From: Oceanococcus sp041624435
GTDB lineage: Bacteria > Pseudomonadota > Gammaproteobacteria > Nevskiales > Oceanococcaceae
Reading direction: 5' to 3'
DNA: 64,000 nucleotides
NCBI GenBank assembly: GCA_041624435.1
Contig: JBFJVB010000003.1
Location: 19,240 to 83,239, forward strand
Shown one piece after another: positions 52,757 through 62,142 of the stretch. Both the position numbers and the translations under genes were made by a program. The notes below the pieces were generated by a model that was given only the letters and a program-made list of their open reading frames with translations, was not told the DNA's origin and made no database searches. Within the stretch, counting starts at the first letter, position 1. Every line of letters begins with the position of its first letter.

Positions 52757-53791
52757 TCAGAAGTCGTTCGGGTTTGCCGCTTTATGCCGCGCAGCTTCGC
52801 GCGTGACGACCCCACGGCGAACCAGCTCTTTCAGATTCTGATCCAGGGTCTGCATGCCATCGCGTTGCCCGGTCTGAATGGCGGAATACATCTGGGCGAT
52901 CTTGTTCTCACGAATCAGATTGCGGATCGCCGGGTTGCCCAACATGATCTCATGCGCGGCGACCCGGCCCCCGCCATTTTTCTTCAGCAGGGTCTGCGAA
53001 ATCACCGCACGCAGCGATTCGGACAACATCGCCCGGATCATGTCCTTTTCCGCGGCAGGGAACACATCGACAATCCGGTCAATGGTTTTGGCGGCGGAGC
53101 TGGTATGCAGCGTGCCGAATACCAGATGTCCGGTTTCCGCAGCCGACAGCGCCAGACGAATCGTCTCGAGATCGCGCATTTCGCCGACCAGAATGACGTC
53201 CGGATCCTCGCGCAGGGCGGAACGCAGGGCTTCGTTGAAGCCCAGGGTGTCCCGATGGACCTCACGCTGATTGATCAGGCAACGCTTGGATTCATGCACG
53301 AACTCGATCGGATCTTCCACCGTGAGGATGTGGCCGTAGTCGTTCTCATTGATGAAGTTGACGATGGCCGCCAGGGTGGTGGATTTGCCGGACCCCGTCG
53401 GCCCGGTGACCAGCACGATGCCACGGGGCGTCTTGGCAATATCCTCGAAAATTTTCGGCGCAGCCAGGTCTTCCAGGCTGAGAATCTTGGAAGGAATCGT
53501 TCTGAATACGCCGCCTGCCCCGCGGTTATGATTGAAGGCATTGACACGAAACCGCGCCACGCCGGGAATTTCGAAGGAAAAGTCCGTTTCCAGAAACTCG
53601 TCATAGTCCTTGCGCTGCTTGTCATTCATGATGTCGTACAGCATTTCGTGGACTTCTTTGTGTTCCATGATCGGCACATTGATTCGGCGCATATCACCGT
53701 CTACCCGAATCATGGGCTCGATTCCCGCAGACAAATGCAGGTCGGAAGCCCCTTGCTTGACGCCAAAGGTCAATAACTGCGCAATATCCAT
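52757..53791 (-). CDS. pilT: type IV pilus retraction ATPase PilT
   Basis: This 344-residue hexameric ATPase, the same length as Pseudomonas PilT, begins MDIAQLLTFGVKQGASDLHLSAG. It has Walker A GPTGSGKSTT, the Asp box TVEDPIEFVH, Walker B DVILVGEMRDLETI, the His box GHLVFGTLHTSS and the PilT-specific AIRNLIRE motif essential for retraction. The start at 53791 restores the family N-terminus; the frame is open further upstream without support. It is the first of three ATPase genes, divergent from yggS by about 25 bases. Confidence 0.96.
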   Translation of the reverse strand: MDIAQLLTFGVKQGASDLHLSAGIEPMIRVDGDMRRINVPIMEHKEVHEMLYDIMNDKQRKDYDEFLETDFSFEIPGVARFRVNAFNHNRGAGGVFRTIPSKILSLEDLAAPKIFEDIAKTPRGIVLVTGPTGSGKSTTLAAIVNFINENDYGHILTVEDPIEFVHESKRCLINQREVHRDTLGFNEALRSALREDPDVILVGEMRDLETIRLALSAAETGHLVFGTLHTSSAAKTIDRIVDVFPAAEKDMIRAMLSESLRAVISQTLLKKNGGGRVAAHEIMLGNPAIRNLIRENKIAQMYSAIQTGQRDGMQTLDQNLKELVRRGVVTREAARHKAANPNDF

Positions 53792-53816
53792 ACTTTCCCC
53801 GTGAGCGTCCCGCGTG

Positions 53817-54533
53817 ATGATTGCGACAAAACTATCGGCAAATGACCACACTGGCAACCGTATCCTGGCCCGCGAGCAGGTCCTTTGGCAACGAATCACC
53901 GCAGCCTGCCTTGCCAATGGCCGCGAGCCCGAGAGCCTGAGCCTGCTGGCCGTCAGCAAAACCCAGCCGATGGCGACCATGCAAGCCGCCTACCGGGCTG
54001 GTTTGCGCCAGTTTGGCGAGAATTATCTGCAGGAAGCTCTGGACAAGATTCGCCACTTGCCCGCTGACTGCGAATGGCATTTCATCGGTCCGATACAAAC
54101 CAATAAGACGCGCCCGATCGCGGAACATTTTGCCTGGGTCCATGGCCTGGCGCGCGAAAAGATCGCCCAACGACTGAACGCCCAGCGGCCCGCAGCCATG
54201 CCACCGCTGAAGGTTTGCATTCAGGTCAATGTCAGCGGGGAAACAAGCAAGTCCGGCTTGACACAAGCCGAGCTTCCCGCCTTGATCCGGTGCATTCGTG
54301 AGCTGCCTCGCCTGGAACTGATGGGCCTGATGTGCCTGCCTCAGGCCAGCGGACCCGGGGCGTCACCGCGCGCCGCGTTTCGGCAACTGCGCGAGCTGCG
54401 GGATCGCTACCTGCCCGCAGCCCCCACGCTGTCGATGGGCATGTCCGATGATCTTGAAGCCGCGATCGCCGAAGGCAGTACCATGGTGCGTATCGGCACC
54501 GCCCTGTTTGGCGCCCGCCCCACCTCGACCTGA
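53817..54533 (+). CDS. pyridoxal-phosphate homeostasis protein (YggS)
   Basis: This 238-residue alanine-racemase-fold protein binds PLP. The cofactor lysine is in LLAVSKTQPMATM. FGENYLQEALDK, WHFIGPIQTNKTRPIAEHFAWVH, VCIQVNVSGETSKSG and LSMGMSDDLEAAIAEGSTMVRIG are family hallmarks. It buffers intracellular PLP and amino-acid pools and has no clear catalytic activity. The start is ambiguous between GTG 53814 and ATG 53817. It is adjacent to pilT, as in Pseudomonas, and is followed nine bases later by rpiA. Confidence 0.93.
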   Translation: MIATKLSANDHTGNRILAREQVLWQRITAACLANGREPESLSLLAVSKTQPMATMQAAYRAGLRQFGENYLQEALDKIRHLPADCEWHFIGPIQTNKTRPIAEHFAWVHGLAREKIAQRLNAQRPAAMPPLKVCIQVNVSGETSKSGLTQAELPALIRCIRELPRLELMGLMCLPQASGPGASPRAAFRQLRELRDRYLPAAPTLSMGMSDDLEAAIAEGSTMVRIGTALFGARPTST

Positions 54534-54542
54534 AACGAAACC

Positions 54543-55196
54543 ATGAACCAAGACACCATGAAGCAAGCCGCGGCTCAGGCTGCACTCGACTACATCGAAG
54601 ACGACACTGTGATCGGTGTGGGCACCGGCTCTACCGTCAACTTCTTCATCGATGCCCTGGCCAGCATCAAGGGGCGGATTGAGGGCGCGGTGTCGAGTTC
54701 GGCCGCCTCCACCGCCCGCATGCAGGCACTGGGGATCCGCGTGCTGGATCTGAACGAGGCCGGCCCGCTGCCGGTGTACGTTGACGGCGCCGATGAGGCC
54801 AACGCGCAGCGCCAGTTAATCAAAGGAGGCGGCGGCGCTCTGACCCGGGAAAAAATTGTCGCGGCGGCAAGCACCCGGTTTGTCTGCGTGATCGATGCCA
54901 GCAAGCGCGTTGAGGTGCTGGGTCGCTTTCCTCTCCCGATCGAGGTTATCCCGATGGCGCGCAGCCTGGTCGCCCGCGAACTGGTCAAGCTCGGTGGTCG
55001 CCCCGTGCTCCGCCAGGACTTCACGACGGACAATGGCAATCAGATTCTGGATCTGCACGGCCTGAGCATCGAGGATCCGGTCGCCCTGGAATCAGCCATC
55101 AACCAGCTTACCGGGGTGGTTTGCTGTGGTCTGTTCGCCCGTCGCCCAGCCGATGTGGTGATCATGGCAAGCAGCGACGGACTGCACACTTTTTAG
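54543..55196 (+). CDS. rpiA: ribose-5-phosphate isomerase A
   Basis: This 217-residue enzyme interconverts ribose 5-phosphate and ribulose 5-phosphate in the pentose-phosphate pathway. Motifs are IGVGTGSTVNFFI, VSSSAASTARM, YVDGADEAN, LIKGGGGALTREKI (with the catalytic Glu) and GNQILDLHGL. Length is normal. Its TAG overlaps the murU stop by four bases tail to tail, so there is no room for a separate terminator. Confidence 0.96.
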   Translation: MNQDTMKQAAAQAALDYIEDDTVIGVGTGSTVNFFIDALASIKGRIEGAVSSSAASTARMQALGIRVLDLNEAGPLPVYVDGADEANAQRQLIKGGGGALTREKIVAAASTRFVCVIDASKRVEVLGRFPLPIEVIPMARSLVARELVKLGGRPVLRQDFTTDNGNQILDLHGLSIEDPVALESAINQLTGVVCCGLFARRPADVVIMASSDGLHTF

Positions 55197-55900
55197 GTTT
55201 CGAGCCTTGATCCGCCCAGGGCAAGATACTGGCGAATCTGCGCCAGGCGCTGCGGGCTCCCGACATCGGTCCACAGTCCACGGTAATGCTCGCCGCTGAC
55301 GGCTCCGGCTTCAATGGCGGTGCGCAGCAGCGGCGCCAGGGCGAAGCGCCCGGCCCGCTGACCGGCAAACAGCCCCGGATGCAGCACGCTGATTCCGGCG
55401 AAAGTGAGTGCGGGTGCGTCGAGGCGAACGCGGCCATCGGGACCGAGCGCGAAGTCGCCATCAGGATGGTGTGCCGGATTGTCTACCAGCACCAGATGTG
55501 CCAGCTGCGATGCGGGCCACTGTGCGGCAAGCCGCGCCAGCTCGCGCAACTCAAGATCGCAGTACACATCGGCATTGAGCAGCAGGAAGGGCTCGCTGCC
55601 GAGCCATTCCAGGGCCTGATGGATTCCGCCACCGGTTTCCAGGCGCTGACCACTCTCATTGGACAGCACCAGTTCCATATCCCAGCGCCAGTGCTGCTGC
55701 AAATGGGCGCGGATTTGCTCACCCAACCAGTGCAGATTCACCACCACGCGCCGCACACCGGCCGCGGCGAGACTGTCCAGACCATGTTCGATCAACGGCC
55801 GCCCGCCCACCTCCAGCAGCGGTTTGGGGCAGTGATCGGTCAGCGGCCGCAAGCGCTCTCCGCGACCGGCGGCCAGCAGCATCGCGCTCAGGCCAGACAT
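55193..55900 (-). CDS. murU: N-acetylmuramate-1-phosphate uridylyltransferase
   Basis: This 235-residue sugar-phosphate nucleotidyltransferase begins SAMLLAAGRGERLRPLTDHCPKPLLEVGGRPLIEH. The DVYCD metal/active-site segment and YRGLWTDVGSPQRLAQI occur later. With AmgK, encoded immediately upstream, it forms the cell-wall recycling shortcut that converts MurNAc to UDP-MurNAc and bypasses fosfomycin-sensitive MurA. The start at 55900 overlaps the amgK stop by 13 bases. A long open extension upstream in frame is not coding. Confidence 0.92.
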   Translation of the reverse strand: MSGLSAMLLAAGRGERLRPLTDHCPKPLLEVGGRPLIEHGLDSLAAAGVRRVVVNLHWLGEQIRAHLQQHWRWDMELVLSNESGQRLETGGGIHQALEWLGSEPFLLLNADVYCDLELRELARLAAQWPASQLAHLVLVDNPAHHPDGDFALGPDGRVRLDAPALTFAGISVLHPGLFAGQRAGRFALAPLLRTAIEAGAVSGEHYRGLWTDVGSPQRLAQIRQYLALGGSRLET

Positions 55901-56868
55901 TCGTCCGCCCATTGCCGCAGCAGGCTCAGTTCCGGATAGATGGCCGTGACTTGCCGCACGTATCCCAAGGTGCGCGGAATATCGGCCAGATAGCCACTCT
56001 TGCCATCCCGATGATTGAGCCGGGCGAAAATACCGATGGCCTTGAGATGGCGCTGCACGCCCATCCAGTCGAAATCGCGCTGAAATCGCTCCAGCCCGGG
56101 CAAGGCAATACCCGCGGCGGCAGCCTGCCGGTGATAGTCGGCCACCCACGCCTGCTGCTGCTCCGCCGGCCAGTCGACATAGCAATCCCGCAGCAACGAC
56201 ACCAGATCGTAGCTCACCGGGCCCTGCACCGCGTCCTGAAAATCCAGAATGCCCAGATCCCCTTCCGGCGCCCACATCAGATTGCGTGAATGATAATCCC
56301 GGTGCACGAAACAGCGCGGCTGCGCCAGTGCGCTGGCCACCAGCGCCGCACACACCTCATCCCAGCCGCGGCGTTCCGCGCCACTCAGCTCCCGACCGCG
56401 GTGCACACCGAGATACCAGTGACTGAACAGGTCCAGCTCCCGCCTCAGCAGGGCGGCGTCATAGTCAGGCAATCCGGTGGCATCGGCTCCCTGCAAGCGC
56501 ACCAGGGCAGCGATTGCCCGGCGGTAAGCGACCGGAGCATTGGCCGGGCTGAGCGCAGCAAGAAAAGTCTGCTCACCCAGATCATCCAGCAGCAGAAAAC
56601 CCTGGGTAAGATCGTGCTGAAAAACCCCAGGAACGCGCAAGCCTGCCGCCGCAAGGCGCTCGCAGACATCAATAAATGGCGCACAATCTTCCTGCTCGGG
56701 CGGCGCATCCATTACGATCCAACTTCGAGAACCGGAAAATAAGCGAAAATAGCGGCGAAAGCTGGCATCGCCGGATGCGGGTTCAAGCTCAGTGTGCTCA
56801 GGCAAGACGTGGTCGAGCCACCGGCTCAGCTGGGCAAACCTGGCATTTTCATGCTTGTCGCTAGTCAT
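55888..56868 (-). CDS. amgK: N-acetylmuramate/N-acetylglucosamine 1-kinase
   Basis: This 326-residue aminoglycoside-phosphotransferase-fold sugar kinase has SGDASFRRYFRL at the N-lobe, LLLDDLGEQTFL in the hinge, the catalytic loop FVHRDYHSRNLM and the metal-binding GILDFQDAVQGP. It phosphorylates MurNAc at C1 during peptidoglycan recycling, and the product goes to MurU. It is divergent from lptD with only 29 bases between starts, so the promoters of the two units overlap. Confidence 0.92.
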   Translation of the reverse strand: MTSDKHENARFAQLSRWLDHVLPEHTELEPASGDASFRRYFRLFSGSRSWIVMDAPPEQEDCAPFIDVCERLAAAGLRVPGVFQHDLTQGFLLLDDLGEQTFLAALSPANAPVAYRRAIAALVRLQGADATGLPDYDAALLRRELDLFSHWYLGVHRGRELSGAERRGWDEVCAALVASALAQPRCFVHRDYHSRNLMWAPEGDLGILDFQDAVQGPVSYDLVSLLRDCYVDWPAEQQQAWVADYHRQAAAAGIALPGLERFQRDFDWMGVQRHLKAIGIFARLNHRDGKSGYLADIPRTLGYVRQVTAIYPELSLLRQWADECLA

Positions 56869-56897
56869 CGAAATCTAGAAAGGCAATGGAATAAATT

Positions 56898-59060
56898 TTG
56901 CGCGGATTCTACAGAATGTGGGGCGGTGTGCTGCTGGCCGCACTCTCCCCGGCTCTCGCCGCACAGGCGCTGTGTGAAGATATTCGCGCCAGTGGACGTC
57001 AGTATGCCGATCAATTGGAGGACGATGTTGCCCTGCATGCCGATGCCGGACAGGTTGACCTGAAAGCCTATGGCGTGTCGCGACTGAGCGGTGGCGTACG
57101 CCTGCGCCATGAACGCGAAATCCTGCTGGCGCAGGACGTTGAATACAACCAGGCACGGCGTCATCTCAACGTCCAGGGCCAGACTTACTTCGAAACCGAT
57201 GCCCTGCAGGTTCAGGCCCAGAGTGCGGATATCCACCTGGAGCGCAATACAGCCCAATTCCGCGATGCGGAATACGCCACTTATGCCGCCAATGCCCGCG
57301 GCCGGGCGGGCCTGCTGTCAATCACCGGCCCGGGCCAGGCCACCCTGAGCGAAGTCCGTTACACCACCTGCCCGCAGGGCGCGGAAGACTGGGTCATCGA
57401 AGCCGATGAAATCCATCTGAATTCGGTTCGCGGCCAGGGCTCGGCGCGCAATGCGCGCTTGCGTTTCATGGGCCTGCCCCTGTTCTGGTTACCGGCGTTT
57501 TACTTTCCACTGGGCGACCAGAGAACCACGGGCTTCCTGCCGCCGCGCATTGGCGACTCCGGCAACACCGGCATCGACATCAGCGTGCCGATGTACGTCA
57601 ATCTGGCGCCCAATTACGATCTGACCCTGACGCCGCGCTTCATGGGCGACCGCGGCGGGCAGGTGACCACGCAGTTGCGTTATCTGATGCCTCATGGCCA
57701 GGCGCAGGGCCGCTATGAACTGCTCTCCACCGATCGCAAGACGGATCAGCAGCGTTACCTGCTTGCCGCCGACCTGGCCGGAGGCACGGCACCCGGCTGG
57801 TCCTGGCAAGGCGAATTCCTGCGCGTCAGCGATGTACGCTACCTGACCGATCTGGGCAGTCCCGTGGCCGACCCGGCGCAGAGCCAGCTGCCGCAATCGG
57901 CCAGCCTGTCCTACCGTCGCCCCGGCACCGGCCTGAAAGCCTCCTTGGGGGTTCAGGACTATCAAAGCCTGATTGCATCGAGTCTTCCGGAGGATCAGGC
58001 TTACGCGCGTCTGCCCGAACTGCGTCTGGCCTGGCAACCGACCTATCGCAACGCGCAGGTGCGTCCTGCGCTACAGCTGCATTCCACCAATTTCCGGCGC
58101 CAGGACACGCTCGAAGCCTGGCGGCACGATGCTCAGCTGGGGCTGGACTGGCGTTACGATATTCCGCAGGCATTCGCGACCGCACACGCCGACTATCGCT
58201 GGACCGCCTATCAGCTACGTGAACCGGATGGCTCGCGGCAGCAACTGGATCGGCGCCTGCCCAGCGTGCAGGCGGGATTCGGACTCCGCCTGCTGCGACA
58301 CGGTGAGGGCGGCAACTATCAGACCCTGACTCCGCAGGTCAACTACTTGCTGGTGCCACATCGCGACCAGGACGCGATTCCGATCTTCGACACCAGCCAG
58401 CCGGATTTTTCCTTCGATCAACTGTTTGCCTACAACCGTTTTACCGGGCCCGATCGCATTGCCGACGCCAATCTGGTCACCACGGCCCTGCGCAGCGACT
58501 GGTTCAGCAACCGCGGCCAGACCCGGCAACTGTCGGCGAAACTCGGCGTGCAATGGCGCATCGAAGATTCGCGGGTCCGCTTGCCGGGTGGCCAGCCCCA
58601 GAAATCGGGCAGCTCGGACTGGCTTGGTGAGCTCGATTATGCGCTGAACGCCCGGCTGCGCGTTCAGCTGGTCGGGCAATGGAATGCGGCAGAAAACCAG
58701 ATGGACCAAACCGCCATTGCCGCCCGCTATCAGCGCAGTCCGCTGAGTTTCGCTCAGCTTTCCTACCGGTTCCGCCGGGGCAATTTCGAACAAACCGATG
58801 CGCTGCTGGCTCTGCCAGTCAGCGCACGCTGGCGCGTGGCCGGGCGCTGGACCTACTCTGTGCAAGACCATCGCAGCCTCGAAGCGCTGGGCGGCGTGGA
58901 ATACCGCAGCTGCTGCTGGGGCATGCAAATGGCCTGGCGACGTTATCTGACCGGCGATGGCGGCGATTTCAACTCCTCGCTCTACCTGCAATTGGAACTT
59001 AACGGCCTGGGACGTATCGGAGAAGGTCTGGATCGACTCCTGGACCGTGATATTCTTTGA
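56898..59060 (+). CDS. lptD: LPS-assembly protein LptD
   Basis: This outer-membrane protein has about 720 residues. A signal peptide (WGGVLLAALSPALAAQA) and an N-terminal beta-jellyroll (OstA domain, about 45-190) precede the large LptD barrel. The barrel entry FWLPAFYFPLGDQRTTGFLPPRIG is typical. Cysteines in LCEDI, TTCPQ and the CC pair of YRSCCWGM match the four that form inter-domain disulfides in E. coli LptD. It inserts lipopolysaccharide into the outer leaflet with LptE. The start is TTG 56898 (keeps basic residues before the hydrophobic core) or ATG 56916. It heads lptD-surA-pdxA-rsmA. Confidence 0.95.
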   Translation: MRGFYRMWGGVLLAALSPALAAQALCEDIRASGRQYADQLEDDVALHADAGQVDLKAYGVSRLSGGVRLRHEREILLAQDVEYNQARRHLNVQGQTYFETDALQVQAQSADIHLERNTAQFRDAEYATYAANARGRAGLLSITGPGQATLSEVRYTTCPQGAEDWVIEADEIHLNSVRGQGSARNARLRFMGLPLFWLPAFYFPLGDQRTTGFLPPRIGDSGNTGIDISVPMYVNLAPNYDLTLTPRFMGDRGGQVTTQLRYLMPHGQAQGRYELLSTDRKTDQQRYLLAADLAGGTAPGWSWQGEFLRVSDVRYLTDLGSPVADPAQSQLPQSASLSYRRPGTGLKASLGVQDYQSLIASSLPEDQAYARLPELRLAWQPTYRNAQVRPALQLHSTNFRRQDTLEAWRHDAQLGLDWRYDIPQAFATAHADYRWTAYQLREPDGSRQQLDRRLPSVQAGFGLRLLRHGEGGNYQTLTPQVNYLLVPHRDQDAIPIFDTSQPDFSFDQLFAYNRFTGPDRIADANLVTTALRSDWFSNRGQTRQLSAKLGVQWRIEDSRVRLPGGQPQKSGSSDWLGELDYALNARLRVQLVGQWNAAENQMDQTAIAARYQRSPLSFAQLSYRFRRGNFEQTDALLALPVSARWRVAGRWTYSVQDHRSLEALGGVEYRSCCWGMQMAWRRYLTGDGGDFNSSLYLQLELNGLGRIGEGLDRLLDRDIL

Positions 59061-59106
59061 TATTGACCGCGCCCATTTCAGCGTGCGCCTCTGCCGACTC
59101 CCTTAC

Positions 59107-60399
59107 ATGCTCAATCCTCGCTTTCTGCCGTTTCTATTCCTGTTCCTGTCACTTTGCAGCCTGCCTTCGCGCGCCGCCGAGCTGCTCGACTATATCGTTG
59201 TCGTCGTCAACGACGAAGTCGTTCTGAACAGCGAGCTGGAGCAATCCCTGCAACAGATCAAGAATCAGTTTGCCAGCCGTGGCCAGCTGCCGGATGACGC
59301 GGTACTGCGCCGCCAGGTTCTTGAACGCCTGGTGATCAACAAGGCCCAGGTTCAGCGCGCCCTCCAGGGCGGTTTGCGCATCAGCGACGCCGAACTCAAT
59401 CAGGCGATGCAGGAAATTGCCTCGCGCAATGGCCTGAACCTGAACCAATTTGCCCAGGCGCTGCGCCGCGAAGGCATCGATTATCTGCAGGTACGCCAGC
59501 AAGTACGCGACGACATGTTGCTCAGTCGCTTGCGTCAGCGCGAAGTGGATGGCCGAATTGCGGTCAGCGACGAAGATGTCGACCTGCTGCTCGAGCAGCA
59601 AAATGGGGGTGAGCAGCTCGAGTATCACCTCGCCCATATCCTCATCGCCGTGCCCTCCGGCACCGATCCCGCAACCCGCGAAGCCGCTTCCGGCAAAGCC
59701 CGCAAGGTCGTCAAAGCAGCCCGCAGCGGGGAAGATTTTGCCCAGCTCGCCGTAACCTATTCGGACAGCCCCCGCGCACTCGAGGGTGGCGACCTGGGCT
59801 GGCGCCGCGGCAATGAACTGCCGACCCTGTTCGCCGACCTGGTACCCCGACTGGCACCGGGGGAAGTCAGTGAGCCCATCAATGCCAGCGGCGGCCTGCA
59901 CATCATCAAGTTGCTGGACAAGCGCGGCGCCGGCGCCAACGCCCTGGTACGGGAAACGCGTGCCCGGCACATCCTGCTCAAGCCCAACATTCTGCGCACG
60001 CCCGAGCAAACCCGGACAGAGATCAGCAAACTGCGACAGAAGATTGCCGAAGGGGCGGATTTTTCCAAGCTCGCAAAACTCAATTCAGAAGACCCGGGCT
60101 CCGCCAACCAGGGCGGCGATCTGGGCTGGCAGGGACCGGAGACTTTCGTACCGGAATTCCAGCGCGCACTCGACCTGCTGGAGCCGGGTGAACTCAGCCC
60201 GGTTTTCCAGACCCCCTTTGGCTGGCATATCGCCATCGTCACGGAGCGTCGCGAACGGGACCGGACCGAAGAGCTGCGTCGCGCCCAGGCCAGCAACGCG
60301 ATTTTCAAGCGCAAGGCCAGCGAAGAATATGAAACCTGGATTCGCCAACTGCGCGACGAAACTTATGTGGAGTACCGGGAAATCCCGAACGCCGGTTGA
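59107..60399 (+). CDS. surA: periplasmic chaperone / peptidyl-prolyl isomerase SurA
   Basis: This 430-residue protein has a signal peptide (FLPFLFLFLSLCSLPSRAAE). An N-terminal chaperone domain (VVVVNDEVVLNSELEQ, near residues 30-45) and two parvulin PpiC domains (about 175-275 and 285-385) follow. Each PpiC domain has an AxHIL motif and GGDLGW. A C-terminal helix completes the chaperone module. SurA delivers LptD and other barrel proteins to BAM, which fits its place 46 bases after lptD. The ATG at 59107 gives the normal length; the frame is open upstream through the end of lptD. Confidence 0.96.
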   Translation: MLNPRFLPFLFLFLSLCSLPSRAAELLDYIVVVVNDEVVLNSELEQSLQQIKNQFASRGQLPDDAVLRRQVLERLVINKAQVQRALQGGLRISDAELNQAMQEIASRNGLNLNQFAQALRREGIDYLQVRQQVRDDMLLSRLRQREVDGRIAVSDEDVDLLLEQQNGGEQLEYHLAHILIAVPSGTDPATREAASGKARKVVKAARSGEDFAQLAVTYSDSPRALEGGDLGWRRGNELPTLFADLVPRLAPGEVSEPINASGGLHIIKLLDKRGAGANALVRETRARHILLKPNILRTPEQTRTEISKLRQKIAEGADFSKLAKLNSEDPGSANQGGDLGWQGPETFVPEFQRALDLLEPGELSPVFQTPFGWHIAIVTERRERDRTEELRRAQASNAIFKRKASEEYETWIRQLRDETYVEYREIPNAG

Positions 60400-61370
60400 A
60401 CGCCCTCCTGCTGCATACTCCAGGTGAGCCGGCGGGGATCGGTCCGGAACTGATCCTGCGCCTGGCCCAACAGCCCATTTCAGCGTGCCGGGTGGTCATC
60501 GCGGATGGCCAGCTGCTGCGCGCCACGGCCCGGCATCTGGGCCTCAGCATTGAATTGCGACCTTTCGAAGGCGACCGCCAGGCCACCCCGGCGGGGGTGC
60601 TCTGGCACCTGCCCCAGGACCTGCCCACCCAGGTGGCCTTCGGCCAGCCTTCGCCAGACAATGCAGTCTATCTGCTCGGCTGCCTGCGTGAAGCGGTCGC
60701 GCTGGCCAGCCAGGCCCATAGCGCCGTCATCACCGGCCCGCTGCATAAGGCCAGCATTAACGCCGCCGGGATCGCTTTCAGCGGCCACACCGAATTCCTC
60801 GCCCAGTGCTGTGGCGGCGGCGTGCCGATCATGCTGCTGGTCGCCGGGAACCTGCGGGTCGCCCTGGCCACGACCCACCTGCCCTTGCGCCAGGTGCCCG
60901 ATGCCATCACCCCGAGCAGCCTGCGCCACTGCCTGCGCGTTCTGACCGCCGAGTTGCGCCAGCGCTTCCGGATCACCTCACCGCGCATCCAGGTCTGCGG
61001 GCTCAATCCCCACGCAGGCGAAAGCGGGCATCTGGGCGAGGAAGAAGCTGCCATCATTGAGCCGGTCATCAGGGAGTTCCGCGCGGCGGGCTACCAGCTC
61101 ATCGGCCCGGTACCCGCCGATACGGCCTTCACCCGCGAACGTCTCGCGCACTGCGATGCGGTGCTGGCGATGTATCACGACCAAGGACTGCCCACCCTGA
61201 AGCATGCCGGCTTCGGCACGGCAGTCAATGTCACTTTGGGCCTGCCTATCATCCGTACTTCGGTGGATCATGGCACGGCGTTTGATATCGCCGGCCAGGG
61301 CATCGCCGAACTGGGCAGCCTTCAAGCCGCCGAACAACTGGCGATGGAACTGGCCAGCCATGCAGCATAA
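60396..61370 (+). CDS. pdxA: 4-hydroxythreonine-4-phosphate dehydrogenase
   Basis: This 324-residue enzyme of the DXP-dependent pyridoxal phosphate pathway begins HTPGEPAGIGPELIL. Metal-binding histidines appear in ITGPLHKASINAAG and SGHTEFLAQ, with GLNPHAGESGHLGEEE, AMYHDQGLPTLK and IIRTSVDHGTAFDIAG following. The start is a TTG whose last two bases overlap the surA stop (TTGA). The gene overlaps rsmA by eleven bases at its other end. Full length and motifs are intact. Confidence 0.96.
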   Translation: MNALLLHTPGEPAGIGPELILRLAQQPISACRVVIADGQLLRATARHLGLSIELRPFEGDRQATPAGVLWHLPQDLPTQVAFGQPSPDNAVYLLGCLREAVALASQAHSAVITGPLHKASINAAGIAFSGHTEFLAQCCGGGVPIMLLVAGNLRVALATTHLPLRQVPDAITPSSLRHCLRVLTAELRQRFRITSPRIQVCGLNPHAGESGHLGEEEAAIIEPVIREFRAAGYQLIGPVPADTAFTRERLAHCDAVLAMYHDQGLPTLKHAGFGTAVNVTLGLPIIRTSVDHGTAFDIAGQGIAELGSLQAAEQLAMELASHAA

Positions 61371-62142
61371 TCCGCGCAAGCGCTTCGGGCAGAATTTTCT
61401 TACCGACAGAATGGTGATCGCGCGTATTCTGAGCGCGGTTGATCCGCGCCCGGATCAGCACATTGTGGAAATCGGCCCGGGTCAGGCGGCGCTGACCGAA
61501 GCCCTGCTGCCGCTGTGTGGCCAGTTGACCGCAATCGAGATCGACCGTGATCTGGTCGCGGAACTGCGCCGGCGCTACGCCGCCCACGCGAACTTCCAAC
61601 TCATGGAAGCAGACGCCCTGCGGTTTGATTTCAGTCAGTTCGACGCACAGCCCCTGCGCCTGGTCGGCAATCTGCCCTACAACATCTCAACGCCGCTGAT
61701 CTTCCATCTGCTGCAAAGCCGCGCCCGCTTCGTCGACTTCCATGTGATGTTGCAAAAAGAGGTGGCCGAACGCATGACCGCGCCCCCCGGTGGCAAGACC
61801 TATGGCCGGCTGAGCGTGGCGGTTGCGCTGGCGGCACACACGGAAGTCCTGTTCGAAGTCCCTCCGAGCGCATTCTTTCCGGCACCCAAGGTGCACTCGG
61901 CGATCATCCGCCTGCGGCCACGCGATGTCGATCTGCCCTGGCCCGCCCTCGACCAGGTACTGAAAGCGGCCTTCTCCGCTCGCCGTAAAACCCTACGCAA
62001 TGCCCTGGGCAAGCTGTTCAGTCCTGCGGAGCTGGTCGAACTGGCGATTGACCCGACCCTGCGTGCCGAACGTCTGGAACCGGAGGATTTTCTGCGCCTG
62101 GCGCAAAGCCTGAGCGCAAAAGCAGTCGACCGGCCCCTATGA
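61360..62142 (+). CDS. rsmA: 16S rRNA dimethyladenosine transferase
   Basis: This 260-residue KsgA-family enzyme dimethylates A1518 and A1519. The start is HNPRKRFGQNFLTD, SAM motif I is VEIGPGQAALTEAL and the acceptor-site motif is LVGNLPYNISTPLIFHLL. The C-terminal helical domain has AFSARRKTLRNALG. The ATG at 61360 overlaps pdxA by eleven bases. apaG and apaH, which follow rsmA in many gammaproteobacteria, are replaced here by a convergent tesB whose stop overlaps by six bases. Confidence 0.97.
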   Translation: MQHNPRKRFGQNFLTDRMVIARILSAVDPRPDQHIVEIGPGQAALTEALLPLCGQLTAIEIDRDLVAELRRRYAAHANFQLMEADALRFDFSQFDAQPLRLVGNLPYNISTPLIFHLLQSRARFVDFHVMLQKEVAERMTAPPGGKTYGRLSVAVALAAHTEVLFEVPPSAFFPAPKVHSAIIRLRPRDVDLPWPALDQVLKAAFSARRKTLRNALGKLFSPAELVELAIDPTLRAERLEPEDFLRLAQSLSAKAVDRPL

